In this document: positions 35,074-46,361 of the stretch, piece by piece | How positions within the stretch are numbered: position 1 is the first letter of the stretch | Layout of the letters: every line of letters begins with the position of its first letter | NCBI GenBank assembly: GCA_947311845.1 | Contig: CAMZMU010000063.1 | Location: 59,648,769 to 59,712,768 of the forward strand | DNA from: Poa pratensis | Taxonomy: Eukaryota > Streptophyta > Magnoliopsida > Poales > Poaceae | Direction: 5' to 3' | Length of the DNA stretch: 64,000 nt | Notes under the pieces: model-generated | What the model saw: only the letters and a program-made list of their open reading frames with translations | Database searches by the model: none | What the model was told of the DNA's origin: nothing | Made by a program: the position numbers and the translations under genes

Positions 35074-36857
35074 ATGAAGGACACGGGTACCTCTCTCTCT
35101 TTCCTCTAGGATTCTTCCTAGATCTAGTTTTGAGAGTAGTTCTTGTTGAAATTCGTGGTGTAGAACCTTTAGGATGGCAATGTACTCTCTAGGAATTGGT
35201 TGGTGTCGATTTTTCGCTCAGATTTGACCTAGGTTGGAAGTTCCTGTCTCAGGCCGGAGATTCCGGTCCCCCTGACCGGAGACTCCGGTGTGGCCGGAGA
35301 CTCCGCCCCCTGAGACCGGAGACTCCGGCCCAGATCATCTCTGAAGAAAATTTCTCTCCAATTGTTTCCTTCTTTTGATTCCATGGACATGTATGCTTAT
35401 CTCAATGCTACCTATCTACTCCTGTTTCACAGCTAACAAAAGGTACCCCGGTGCTTCATCCTCATCCTCGAATATCAAGAAGAAGAAGAAGCTTCAAGGT
35501 CGAGACTACTTGGTCTATGATGCAGAGCAAGACAAGCATGTGCAGAGTGGTGCCCTAAAGAAGCAAAAGGCTGCTGAGACTGCTCGGGCTAGGCAAGAGG
35601 CTACCCTCCTTCGAGAAGAAAGGGCCAAGAAGGCTAAGTTTGACAACATCACCACTTTGAAGGACTTGAACAAGGAGGAGTTCCGCTCCATGAGGGCACA
35701 AATTTCTATGACATGCCCAACAATTCAAACGATGGTCATTTTTGGAGAAGGGAGCAAGAGCTCATTATGAAGGAACTATATGCCAATTTGGACCCAAAAG
35801 CCCTTGTGTGTCCTCAAAAACCCTTGCAATTTGAAGTGTTGGCCAAGAAGGATTACTTTAAGGAAGCAATTTGGGTTGCTAGAAAGATTGGTCTTGAGCA
35901 CCTCATTTCCCTCCAACAAGATTATGATATTGAGATGGTGCAACAGTTCTTTGCCACTCTTGTGCTTGGAGATGAGGAGGACACCCAAATGACTTGGATG
36001 ACGGGGCCTCTCAAAGTTAGTGCAAAATTTTCAGAATTCGGAGAAGCTTTGGGATATGAGTTCAAAGGTGTGAACATTTCAGTTGGTCGAAGAATGCATG
36101 TTGAAGGAGTGGCCTATGATAAGAAGCTCCTCGCTCCTCTTGCTGCAAAAATGGTGCCATTGCTACCACCAAAGGTCTCAAGCCCTCTACAACATTTTGA
36201 TTCGTATGTTTCGTTGGAGCATTGCACCTCAAGCGGGAATACGGATGCTATCCGTGGAGCTCTTGTGAACCTCATGCATCATTGCCACACGACATACCTT
36301 GCCGGACCGGATTGCCAAGGGTTGAGATTGATGTCATGGACTATATCCGGTGTGAGATCAACATTGCTATCTATGAGAGGAAGAATCCTATGTATGCTCC
36401 ATATGTCATGAAGCTCATCCTCAAAAAGATTCCCAAACTCGATCAATCCCGTTTCAAGAAACACACTTATGGTTACCTTCAAGTGCTCGGCCATCATCTT
36501 GCTCAAGACACTTATGAAGAGGTAGAGGCGCGAGAAGCGCCTAGGGCAAGAAGGAAAAATGCCACTCCACCCTCTTGGGATGTTGGTGGCAAGCAAAGAG
36601 TCAATGATGAGTTCAAGAAGGTTTCTTGGTGGAAAAAGGCTATGATGTGCATGGGTGTTGCGACCCACAAGGAAAATCATCAACAATATGTTACTAACAA
36701 GAGGATCTTGTCCAATCAAGCCACCATGATAAAGGAAATGCGCAAAGCCAACAATGGTGGTCTCACTCCTCCTCGCAAAGAAGATGAACCCGAAACTCCG
36801 CCATCCGAAGCAACTATTTCTCTGAGAGTGGAATGTGGATATCTTTCCATGGAATGA
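35074..36857 (+). pseudogene. Extra 3' ORF of the Copia element, function unknown, probably spliced
   Basis: A long reading frame follows pol: KRYPGASSSSSNIKKKKKLQ, then DYLVYDAEQ, a basic coiled-coil-like stretch (KQKAAETARARQEAT), then WRREQELIMKELYANLDPKA, FKEAIWVARKIGLEHL, VQQFFATLVLGDEED, GALVNLMHHCH and DYIRCEINIAIYERKNP. One-base slips occur near 35709 and 36310. An upstream ATG at 35074 (MKDT) fits through an intron 35087-35432: donor G-GTACC, acceptor TTTCACAG-CT, matching phase. The protein resembles the additional downstream ORFs of grass Sireviruses, where an envelope-like gene sits in SIRE1. I see no signal peptide or transmembrane segment in the clean frames, so an envelope role is not supported. 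Confidence 0.7.
35246..35333 (+). repeat. Internal dyad array 2, central base A
   Basis: Four copies: GGCCGGAGATTCCGG at about 35247, GACCGGAGACTCCGG at about 35274, GGCCGGAGACTCCGC at about 35292 and GACCGGAGACTCCGG at about 35314. They lie inside the proposed intron of the extra ORF. Confidence 0.88.
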
Positions 36858-37579
36858 TTATGATGATGTGACCTCCATGCCTACCTCGTCTCGCAACACC
36901 GGAAAGGCTCCTATGCGATGAAGAAGAAAGTGATGAGGAAGACGATAGTGAAGAAGCAAGTGGTGAAGCAAGTGGAGATGATCGTGATGCTGAAAGGGGG
37001 ATGATGATGAGGACTTTGATGAAGACGAAGAGTGATCGCTTGGGTTTCGTTAGCATCGCTCTTTTCCCTTTTTGGCGTTTCGATGCCAAAGGGGGAGAAG
37101 TAGTTCTACTAGGTTCTCTCTCTGGGGATTTGCATGGGTCGGACACAAGCATGCTCGTTTATCATTTCTTTGAAGCTTGTGTCCTTTTATCTTTGTTGTT
37201 GAACCTATTTGCTTTTTATTCGTATGAGACTATGTTTTATTCCGTCGTGTGGAACTTATGGATATTTCACTCTATCTATGGTTGAGATGGTATCTATCTT
37301 TGTGATGATATATTTTTTGTGCATTGGTTATATTCTACAACATTATGCACAAGGTATGTTACCCTTCCTCTCAAACCATTATCTTGATATGTCCTTGTGT
37401 TGATGAAATTTATCATGTTCAATATTTCTTGTGAGTTATCTCTCCTCTACATGTTGAGCATTTGTATTCAAATGCAAACTACTTGTATGCACACATGTAG
37501 GGGGAGTCTCTTGAATCCTTTGTGGAACATGTCGATATTTGTTGTGTGTTTTATTGCAAATCCGAGTGTTGTCATCTAA
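36858..37579 (+). other. 3' untranslated region of the Copia element with repeated polypurine tracts
   Basis: T-rich non-coding sequence between the extra ORF and the 3' LTR. It carries GCCAAAGGGGGAGAAG at about 37085 and GTAGGGGGAG at about 37498, each resembling the final tract. Short hydrophobic frames reflect T-richness. Confidence 0.6.
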
Positions 37580-37597
37580 CACCAAAAAGGGGGAGAT
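37580..37597 (+). other. Polypurine tract adjoining the 3' LTR
   Basis: ACCAAAAAGGGGGAGAT ends one base before the LTR TGAAAG. It is the plus-strand primer site for reverse transcription. Confidence 0.9.
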
Positions 37598-38760
37598 TGA
37601 AAGGGCATATTTTATATCCCTTAGTTTTTGTGTGTTAGGCAACAACACTAGGATTTATCTAAGTGATGTTAAGTGGTGCAGGAGTCAAAAGAAATATTTG
37701 CACGTTGCATCGAAACACTTGACAGGAAAAAGAAGTCTGCATTTTGCTGCCCAGACCGGAGTCTCCGGTCTTCAGGGCCGGAGTCTCCGGTCTCTCAGGC
37801 GTTGACGCTTTCGACGGCAGCTTCGGTATAGGGTCCGGAGTTACCCCGGAGTACCCCGGAGTCTCCGCCCCGACCGGAGTCTCCGCACCTCCAGTCCGGA
37901 GTCTCCGGCCCCAGACAGAGTTTTGAAGCGAAGTGTTAAAGCGACGGCAGCTCGGTATCAGGTCCGGAGTAACCCCGGAGTACCCCCGGAGTCTCCGGCC
38001 CAAGTGGACAGAAAACGGCTAGTTTTTCTGGAGGGGTATTTATACCCCTCCACCACCTCCAGCCAGCCAGCTCGCCCAAACTTGAAGTCTCCATTATTGC
38101 AAGCTCAAGAATCACTAGATCTCCCAATCCCTCCACCCAAACTCGTTGATACTTGGAGGATTGAAGGAGAAGGCCCGGATCTACATCTTCACCAAGCCGT
38201 TCTTCATTTCCCCCTCATTCACTTGAGGGCCCCTTGGCTAGGATTTCCATTAGGAAAACCTAGCTTCTTATTGTACTCACTTGTTGTCTTTGTGACAGAT
38301 TGTAGCTGTTCGGGAGCCCCCAATCCTCTTGTGGGTTGTGCCCCGGATCGTTGTTGTAAGGGCTCCGGATTCCGCCTTGAAGGATTCCGATAGTGGAAGG
38401 TGAACCAAACCTTTGTGGTGCGGTTCATCGGAGAAGAGGTGCACCCGCCTTTGTGGCGGTTGAGTTTTGACCTTTGTGGTAGCTCACACCTCTCCAACGA
38501 GACGTACTCCCCTAAAAAGGAGGAACTCGGGATTACATCCGTGTCTCCGTGTGCTTTCACTTTCGGTTACTTCTATCCTTGTTTATTGTCTTTACTTCGT
38601 GTATCTTGTTTAGTTGCTCGCTTGTCATATAGGTAAATTCACCGTAGTTGCATATCTAGAGAATTTACCTTTTGTGTCAAGCCTAATTTGAAAAAGTACT
38701 AAAATTGAAGTAGCACCTATTCACCCCCCCCCCCCTCTAGGTGTCATACCGATCCTTTCA
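37598..38760 (+). repeat. 3' LTR (1163 bp) of the complete Copia element
   Basis: Collinear with the 5' LTR but about 39 bp shorter. The main difference is the loss of roughly 40 bp between two CCGGAGTCTCCGG copies, leaving six copies (about 37757-38000). The TATA-like GGGGTATTTATACCCC is at about 38033-38048 and the C-tract at about 38723-38735. Confidence 0.95.
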
Positions 38761-38765
38761 ACTAG

Positions 38766-41700
38766 TCCTCCTAATAGCAGATCGCCGGAGTACACTAGTA
38801 ATTAAGGGTCTCCCCATGGATGTGGAGTAAAAATTTGGATCTCCGTTACTCCCTCATTGATGGTCAACAAAGGAGAAGGGCAAATTTTGTCACAACTATG
38901 CTGACAGACACCGCAGTCTTGCACCAATGCTTATGAGTTTTATGTGGGCCTTAGGAAAATATTATGCAGTCGACCCTCACACAATATAATGAAGAACATT
39001 ACTATACTTCATACAACAATAACTAAAACAATATTTATTTCAGTTCATGATAGTGGTACGGTTTGTCCAACGCTCCAAAAAACTAATGGAATTACTCACA
39101 CATGAAGACACAAAACATTATTATAATAATTGTATAAATGGTGAGTACACATGCAAATTCACAACTTGGGTTCAAAATTATAACGAGATGATGAGAAATT
39201 CGTTGATGGAGACAAAAGTGATGATGACGGAGATCGATGAAGTGGCATTCACGATCGCAGCGGTGGTGGGGATGGAAACCCTCCCGTGGATTTTTTTGTC
39301 TTGGTCCTTTCCAGACGCTAGGTTTCTGTATTGTTTTTGTTGTGCGGCTTTTATTCATCTTCTCGCAAATCCGAGGGAATGGGGTAAAAATACTTGACGA
39401 GGCGCTCTGATTGGAGGGCGTACAGTCACCCGGTATGGTTGTGCGCGACCGTATCGGTTGTCATTAAGCCTGCCGGAACTTCACTTTCGCGAATTTCTTT
39501 TCCTCTTGGCTTCCAGTGACCTGGCAACTCCTATAGAAGGCTTTTAATGCTCCTAATCAATATATTTGTGTCCAAACATAGCCAAATTTTATTACCTTTA
39601 TTTTGACTTGTTGCGCAACGAGCAGAAAAAGTTGCACGCTAGCGTTGTAAAATACCAAATTTCTACCTCTACATATGAAAAACACTAGGCAAAACATGCT
39701 ATAAAATGCACTCACATCAATGGCTGGATGTCACAGTGACATCAATGTGTTGTTGTGCTCTCTGGTGTTTTCGAGACTTGCTGAAGGCCAAACTTCGGAG
39801 TGCAACTATGAGATCAATAAACACCAATAACAAGGAGTATTATCTAGCCGATGGCATCTATCCTTGTTGGTTGACATTTGTGCTGATAATCAGCAACCCT
39901 GCTGGTCAGAAATATCTCACTTTGTCTCAAATAAGAGAGTGTTGGTATTTCACTTCTACCTCTACATTTTTATCTAAATGAAACATAGCAAGTTTTAATT
40001 ATTGTTGAACTACGCAATATAGTTGTATGTGTCATTTAGCTAAAAATATAAAATATATTGGATGAAAATAGGCAAAAAAATGAATTGGTTCGACCATTTG
40101 GGGGTGCCTACTGGGGTAGCTGTTCCAAGAACGGTGGACATGTGGGTGGCACCTCGTATATCGGACACTTTTTCTTCCTTTTCCGAGCGGATACCGTATG
40201 CAAAATCCACCCACACCACAGGACTAGGGTCTTTACTGGCGATATTTCCCGGGGCCCGAACTTGCTCATATCTTTCTGTCATTGTGGTGTAGCTAGCATG
40301 TTGAGTTGGCCGCTACATCTCTCTTAGGGCATCTTCGATGGTTGTCCATGTCTGTTCTCCCATCTGTTATTTCTATTATAGACTGCCGCTTGTCCCCTAT
40401 CCCCCCCCCCCCCACCCACAAGGTAGCCCCTCCGACGGTCGTAGGGCATAGGAGGGCTCAGGGCAGCGAAATCATGACTCGATGTGGCGGATTCACATGA
40501 GGGGTGAAAAAGGTCGTGGGACGGAGAAAGTTAGACGTACAATGGTGATAGAATCTACCTCTCTCTTTGGCGTACCATTGGTAAGAGAATAACGGAGACC
40601 CATGTAGTTTGCGCTGCATCCACGGGGAGACACTTAATCGTTATTGTATTCTGATAGCAGCCTTTGGAAGAGTGATGGTGGTGTGCGTGCTACAGAACTA
40701 ATGCATTAATATGTATCTCTTTATAAGCTCGTTGTCACGTACACAATTATAGAGATAGAATATTTATTATTCATGATTATATTATCTCTACTAGTGGTGA
40801 ATCCGGAACCTCTGATAACAGTCTTTAGCCCTATTATAATTTGCATCATTTCCATTAATCTTCTCTTAGTTTTTACAATTAACGCACTTAAGTATTTCTC
40901 TCAAACACCCTTACAGTATTCGCAATCACGATTCTTTTTGCTTCGAATCTAAAGATAACATGTGGACACTCTTTGATAAACCTCTACTGGCAAACAAACA
41001 TTTCATGATCTCTTCAAGGTTTATACACTTATTTTAAAATATCTAGAACAGCCTTGCGCACTTGTAGGCATCAACACGACACATATATTTGGGTCTACTT
41101 TGTTAAGGGTAGCGAATAGTTGATCCACCGGGCAGAAAACTTTTGAAGGCACTTTCTTGTTATGTCGCCATACCTAACCCCAAGTCATATGCTTTCTAGT
41201 GTTTGCCTCCCGATAATTATTTGATTCAAAAAAATCTTATGTTTTCCAGCACAAGTTGCTGGGATCGATTGGGAAAATTATAGTTCGGTAATTCAAAGTG
41301 GAATACGTGGGTTCACAACTTTAAATCATGGCAAGTGCATAAATACCCACAACAAAATGAAACTATTTTTGAAAGAGAAATATATTTCTGATAACTTGGA
41401 TGGGGGATTTGAAAAATATCTTACCCACCCAAACAGATGCCCACATGGCCATCGACGTGGGGAATGTATTTTTACCGGCTTTTGGACCTGGTATCGGAGT
41501 TATTTCATGTCATATATACACGGAAAGTTTCACAATTTATGTGACACTGATTTTAAAGCAACAATGTTTCATACACGACATAAGTTTTCAAGCATGAATC
41601 AACGGTGAAAACCTCGTCAATAACCAATGGAGCAGGTCTCTTTAAGAGGGTGCATAAAAGATCAAGATGGCGATAAGGAAGGACACACAAGAAGACATGG

Positions 41701-42117
41701 ATGGGCGCCTACTGTCACAAGATTAACATGTGAACATTTGTTCAACTATTAGGTAGATGATCAAGAAGTGTGAGTTTTTGCATATGTGGTTTCATGATAT
41801 GTTTTCCTTTTGCTCGTGGTGGTGTGTAATAAGTTAGGCTGCGATAGTTAATTTTGCTGCTTGATCAGTACCCTTAGAACTATGTGTTGGTCTCTTTTAT
41901 TTTTTTTCGATAAATGGAGTTTTATTACTTAAAAGAGTTTAAGCATTACACCTGGTCTCTTTTATTTGTTTTACCTTTGTAGAACTTTTAATTTACTTGC
42001 CTTTTTAATGGAAATTGACAATGAGATGATCTCGGTAGGTGAAAAAAGAGGCAATTGCTCCTTTGACCGACCAATCATCTCGACGACAAGATGATTGATA
42101 GCTGATTTTCAGTGTGG
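38766..42117. other. Intergenic spacer, no gene recognised
   Basis: A/T-rich sequence with short unsupported frames. A run of 13 C lies at 40401-40413. A TTTTTTTTCGATAAATGGAG block at about 41903-41925 is of a type common in grass repeats. MITE or LTR boundaries could not be defined, though old degraded repeats are likely. Confidence 0.4.
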
Positions 42118-42122
42118 GTGCT

Positions 42123-43716
42123 TGATGCGTGTAAAGTCACACGTCTGTTGGAAACCCCAAGAGGAAGGTATGATGAGTGCAGCAGCAAGTTTTCCCTCAG
42201 TATGAAACCAAGGTTATCAATCCAGTAGGAAGTCAACGTTGCTCCGAAGGTGTTGGTGGAGGAATGTAGTGCGGCGCAACACCAGAGATTCCGGTGCCAA
42301 CGTGGAACCTGCACAACACAATCAAACTACTTTGTCCCAACGAAACAGTGAGGTTGTCAATCTCACCGGCTTGCTGAAAACAAAGGATTAGGCGTATAGT
42401 GTGGAAAATGATGTTTGTTTGCAGAGAATGTAAAAGAACAATGATTGCAGTAGGTTGTATTTCAGATGTAAAAGAATGGACCGGGGTCCACAGTTCACTA
42501 GTGGTGTCTCTCCATAATAAAATACTAAACATGTTGGGTGAACAAATTACAGTTGGGCAATTGACAAATAGAGAGGGCATAACAATGCACATACATATCA
42601 TGATGATCACTATGAGATTTATTTGGGCATTACGACAAAGTACACAGACCGCCATCCAGCATGCATCTGTGTCTAAATAGTCCACCTTCAGGTTAGCATC
42701 CGCACCCCTTCCAGTATTAAGTTGCAAGCAACAGACAATTGCATTAAGTATGGTGCATAATGTAAACAACACTAATATCCTTAGACAAAGCATTGCTGTT
42801 TTACCCCTAGTAGCAACAGCACATCCACAACCTTAGAACTTTCTGTCACTGTCCCAGATTAAATGGAGGCATGAACCTACTATCTAGCATAAATACTCCC
42901 TCTTGGAGTTACAAGCATAAACTTGGCCAAAGCCTACACTAATAACGGAGAGCATGCAAGATCATAAACAACACATATATGATAGATCAATAATCAACTT
43001 GACATAGTATTCAATATCCATCGGATCCCAACAAACACAACATGTAGCATTACAATAAGATGATCTTGATCATGATAGGCAGCTCACAAGATCTAAACAT
43101 GATGGCACAAAAGGAGAAGACAACCATCTAGCTACTGTATGGACCCGTAGTCCAAGGATGAACTACTCACGCATCACTCCGGAGGCAGGCATGGCGATGT
43201 AGAGCCCTCCGGTGATGATTCCCCTCTCCGGCAGGGTGCCGGAGGAGAACTTCTGAACCCCCCGAGTTAGGGTTGACGGCGGCGGCGGCAGCGGATGTTT
43301 TCTGGAAATATGGCTCGGTTTTTAGGGTTTTCGCGTCTGGAGGAATAAATAGGCGAAGGGGCGACGTCGGTGGAGGCGCGGGCCCGCCCCATAGGGTGGC
43401 GCGGCAGGGGGCCCACCCGCGCCGCCATAGGGTGAGGGCGCCCTGCTGCCCCCCTTCGTCTCCTCTTCGGACTTCTGGAACGTGTCGGAAAAATAGGCAT
43501 CTGGGATTTTGTTTCGTCCGATTCCGAGAATATTTCCAGAACAGCTTTTCTGAAACCAAAAACAGCAGAAAACAGGAACTGGCACTGTGGCATCTTGTTA
43601 ATAGGTTAGTTCCAGAAAATGCATAAAAATGCTATGAAGTGTGAATAAAACATGTAGCTATTGGTATAAAACTAGCATGGAACATAAGAAATTATAGATA
43701 CGTTGGAGACGTATCA
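42123..43716 (-). repeat. 3' LTR (1594 bp) of the Gypsy element
   Basis: Collinear with 48714-50309. It contains a 186-codon antisense frame that is conserved only because the LTRs are copies. The end near 43700 is U3 in the element's own orientation; CCTATTTATTCC at about 43339-43352 (minus strand) is a possible TATA element. Confidence 0.93.
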
Positions 43717-46361
43717 AGCATCCCCAAGCTTAGTTCTACTCGTCCTCGAGTAGGTAAACGATAACAACAATAATTTCTGAAGTGACATGCTACCAACATA
43801 ATCTTGATCAAATAATATTGTAAAGCATATGTCATGAATGAAGTGACTCAAGGCAATGGTCTATAGTTTGCTAACAAATAGATAATGAGTAAACACTGAA
43901 TCATATAAGCAAAAGCTTTTCATAAATAGTACTTTCAAGACAAGCATCAAAAAGTTTTGCATAAGAGCTAACTCATAAAGCAATAGATTCTAAGTAAAAG
44001 GCATTGAAGCAACACAAAGGAAGATTAAGTTTCAGCAATTGCTTTCAACTTGTAACTTGTATATCTCATGGATAATTGTCAACACAAAGCAATATAATAA
44101 GTGCAATAAGTAAACATATAAGAATTGTTGCACACAAAGTTGACACAAGTGTTTGCTTCAGGGATAGAAAGGAGTAGGTAAACTGACTCAACAATAAAGT
44201 AAAAGATAGGCCCTTCGCAGAGGGAAGCAGGGATTAAATCATGTGCTAGAGCTTTTTAAGTTTTGAAAACATATAGAGAGCATAAAGTAAGTGTTTGAGA
44301 GGTGTTTGTTGTTGTCAACGAATGGCAGTGGGCACTCTATCCCCCTTGTCACCCAAACTTTCAAGAGCGGCTCCCATGAAGGACGTTATTTCTACCCAAG
44401 GGTAGATCATCCCTCTTCTCTTTTGTTTACACATGCATATTTATAAATTGGTATGACACTCCTCCCAACCTTTGCTTACACAAGCCATGGCTAACCGAAT
44501 CCTCGGGTGCCTTCCAACAATCACATACCATGGAGGAGTGCCTATTTGATAAAGTTTAACATTTTGGAATTTGCTTTTGATAAATCATTGGCAAACATGT
44601 GAAGAGAATCAAATGGTTAAAGTTATAATTAATTGGGACTGGGCACCCCATTTGCCAGCTCTTTTTGCAAGTTATTGGATAAGCGGATGTATATGCCACT
44701 AGTCCATTGGTGAAAGTCTGTCATGAATAAATGACAAGGTGATAGAGTAAACGCCACATACTTCCTCATGAGCTATAAAACATTGACACAAATAAGGAGT
44801 AATAAAGTTTTGAATAGTTTAAAGGTAGCACATGAAGTATTTACTTGGAATGGCAGGAAATACCACATAATAGGTAGATATGGTGGACACAATTGGCATG
44901 GGTTTTGGCTCAAGGTTTTGGATGCACGAGAAGCATTCCCTCTCAGTACAGAGTTTAGGCTAGCAAGGTTGTTTGAAGCAAACACAAGTATAAACCGGTA
45001 CAGCAAGACTCACATGAAAACATATTGCAAGCATTATAAGACTCTACACTGTCTTTCCTTGTTGCTCAAACACTTTTACCAGAAAATATCTAGACCTTAG
45101 AGATACCAATCATGCAAACCAAATTTCAACAAGCTCTACGGTAGTTCTTTACTAATAGACTTTTAACTACATGATGCAAGAGCTTAAACATGAAATACTT
45201 GAGAGCTCAAAACAATTGCCAAGTGTCAAATAAAACAAGACAATGATCTATATGAGTGTCTTTTCGATATACCATCTACCACATGCAGCATTTTCTGAAC
45301 CAACACATCAACCAAGCAACTCTCCAAGTAATTTACAAAAGAAACAAGAGAGTACTTTCCACAAGAATTAACAGCTCTAAAAGAGATGCATGAAAAACAG
45401 GAGCTAAAAGCATAGCAGTAGCTAGATAAGAATACTCAAAAGATATAAGTGAAGAATATGAGTATTCACATGAAAAAGCGGAGCGTGTCTCTCTCCCACA
45501 CAAGAATGCTAGGATCCGACTTTATTCAGAAAAATAAAAACAACAAACAAAAATAAAAGCAAACAGACGCTCCAAGTAAAATACATAAAATGTGGAAGAA
45601 TTAAAATATAGTTTCACTAGAGATGACCTGATAAATTGTTGATGAAGAAGGGGAGGCATCCCCAAGCTTAGACGCTTGAGTCTTCTTGAATATTGCAGGG
45701 ATGACCCACGGGGGCATCCCCAAGCTTAGGCTTTTCACTCTTCTTGATCACATCATATCATCCTTCTCTCTTGCTCCTTGAAAACTTCCGCCACACCAAA
45801 CTCAGGTAACTCGTTAGAGGGTTAGTGCATAATCAAAAATTCTCATATTCTACTGTGACACAATCATTACCAAAGCTTCTGGACATTACTTACAGCCACT
45901 GATGTTTAATGGAGCAAAGAAATCCAATCAAACATAGTAAAAGAGGCAATGCAAAACGAAAGGCAGAATCTGTCAAAAACAGAACAGTCTGGAAAGACGA
46001 ATTTTTTCGAGGCACTTAACTTGCTCAGATGGAAGAAGCCCAAACTAATGAAAGTTGCGTACATATATAAGGATCATGCGTGATTTTTTCAGAATTTTTC
46101 GAATTTTCTGTAGCGCATACAGCTCAAAATGGTGGACAGCAAAAATCTGTCACTGCGCAGAAATCCAATTTTAGCAACAACTTTCAACTAGAGACTTTAC
46201 TTGGCACAACAATGCAATAAAATAAAGATACAAAGGAGTTGCTACAGAAGTAAACAGCACCTTGACTCAAAATAAAATAAAATGACAGAAAATAAAAAGA
46301 TGGGTTGTCTCCCACAAGCGCTTTTCTTTAACGCCTTTCAGCTAGGCGCAGAAAGTGAAAA
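43717..46361 (-). other. Non-coding internal region of the Gypsy element
   Basis: No pol motif on either strand. The polypurine-type 16-mer GCATCCCCAAGCTTAG (sense strand CTAAGCTTGGGGATGC) occurs three times: 43718-43733 beside the LTR, 45656-45671 and 45714-45729. The rest is A-rich on the + strand. Confidence 0.75.

Larger units (their letters stand above)
27076..38760 (+). mobile_element. Complete Sirevirus-type Copia retrotransposon, 11,685 bp
   Basis: Bounded by TGAAAGGGCAT...CCTTTCA LTRs and the perfect 5-bp TSD ACTAG (27071-27075 and 38761-38765). Order: 5' LTR, Met-tRNA primer site, gag, pol with protease, integrase, reverse transcriptase and RNase H, a long 3' region with an extra ORF, repeated polypurine tracts, 3' LTR. 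Integrase before reverse transcriptase defines Copia. Large size, extra 3' ORF, multiplied polypurine tracts and palindrome arrays match the Sirevirus (Maximus/SIRE) lineage. The LTRs look alike apart from one block deletion and scattered point differences, so the insertion is fairly young. Coding frames are broken by many one-base losses. Confidence 0.95.

Noticed and set aside
37001..37285. Hydrophobic frame near the 3' LTR of the Copia element that could be an envelope-like membrane segment
   Set aside because: It overlaps the polypurine tracts, is T-rich and does not continue the frame of the extra ORF.
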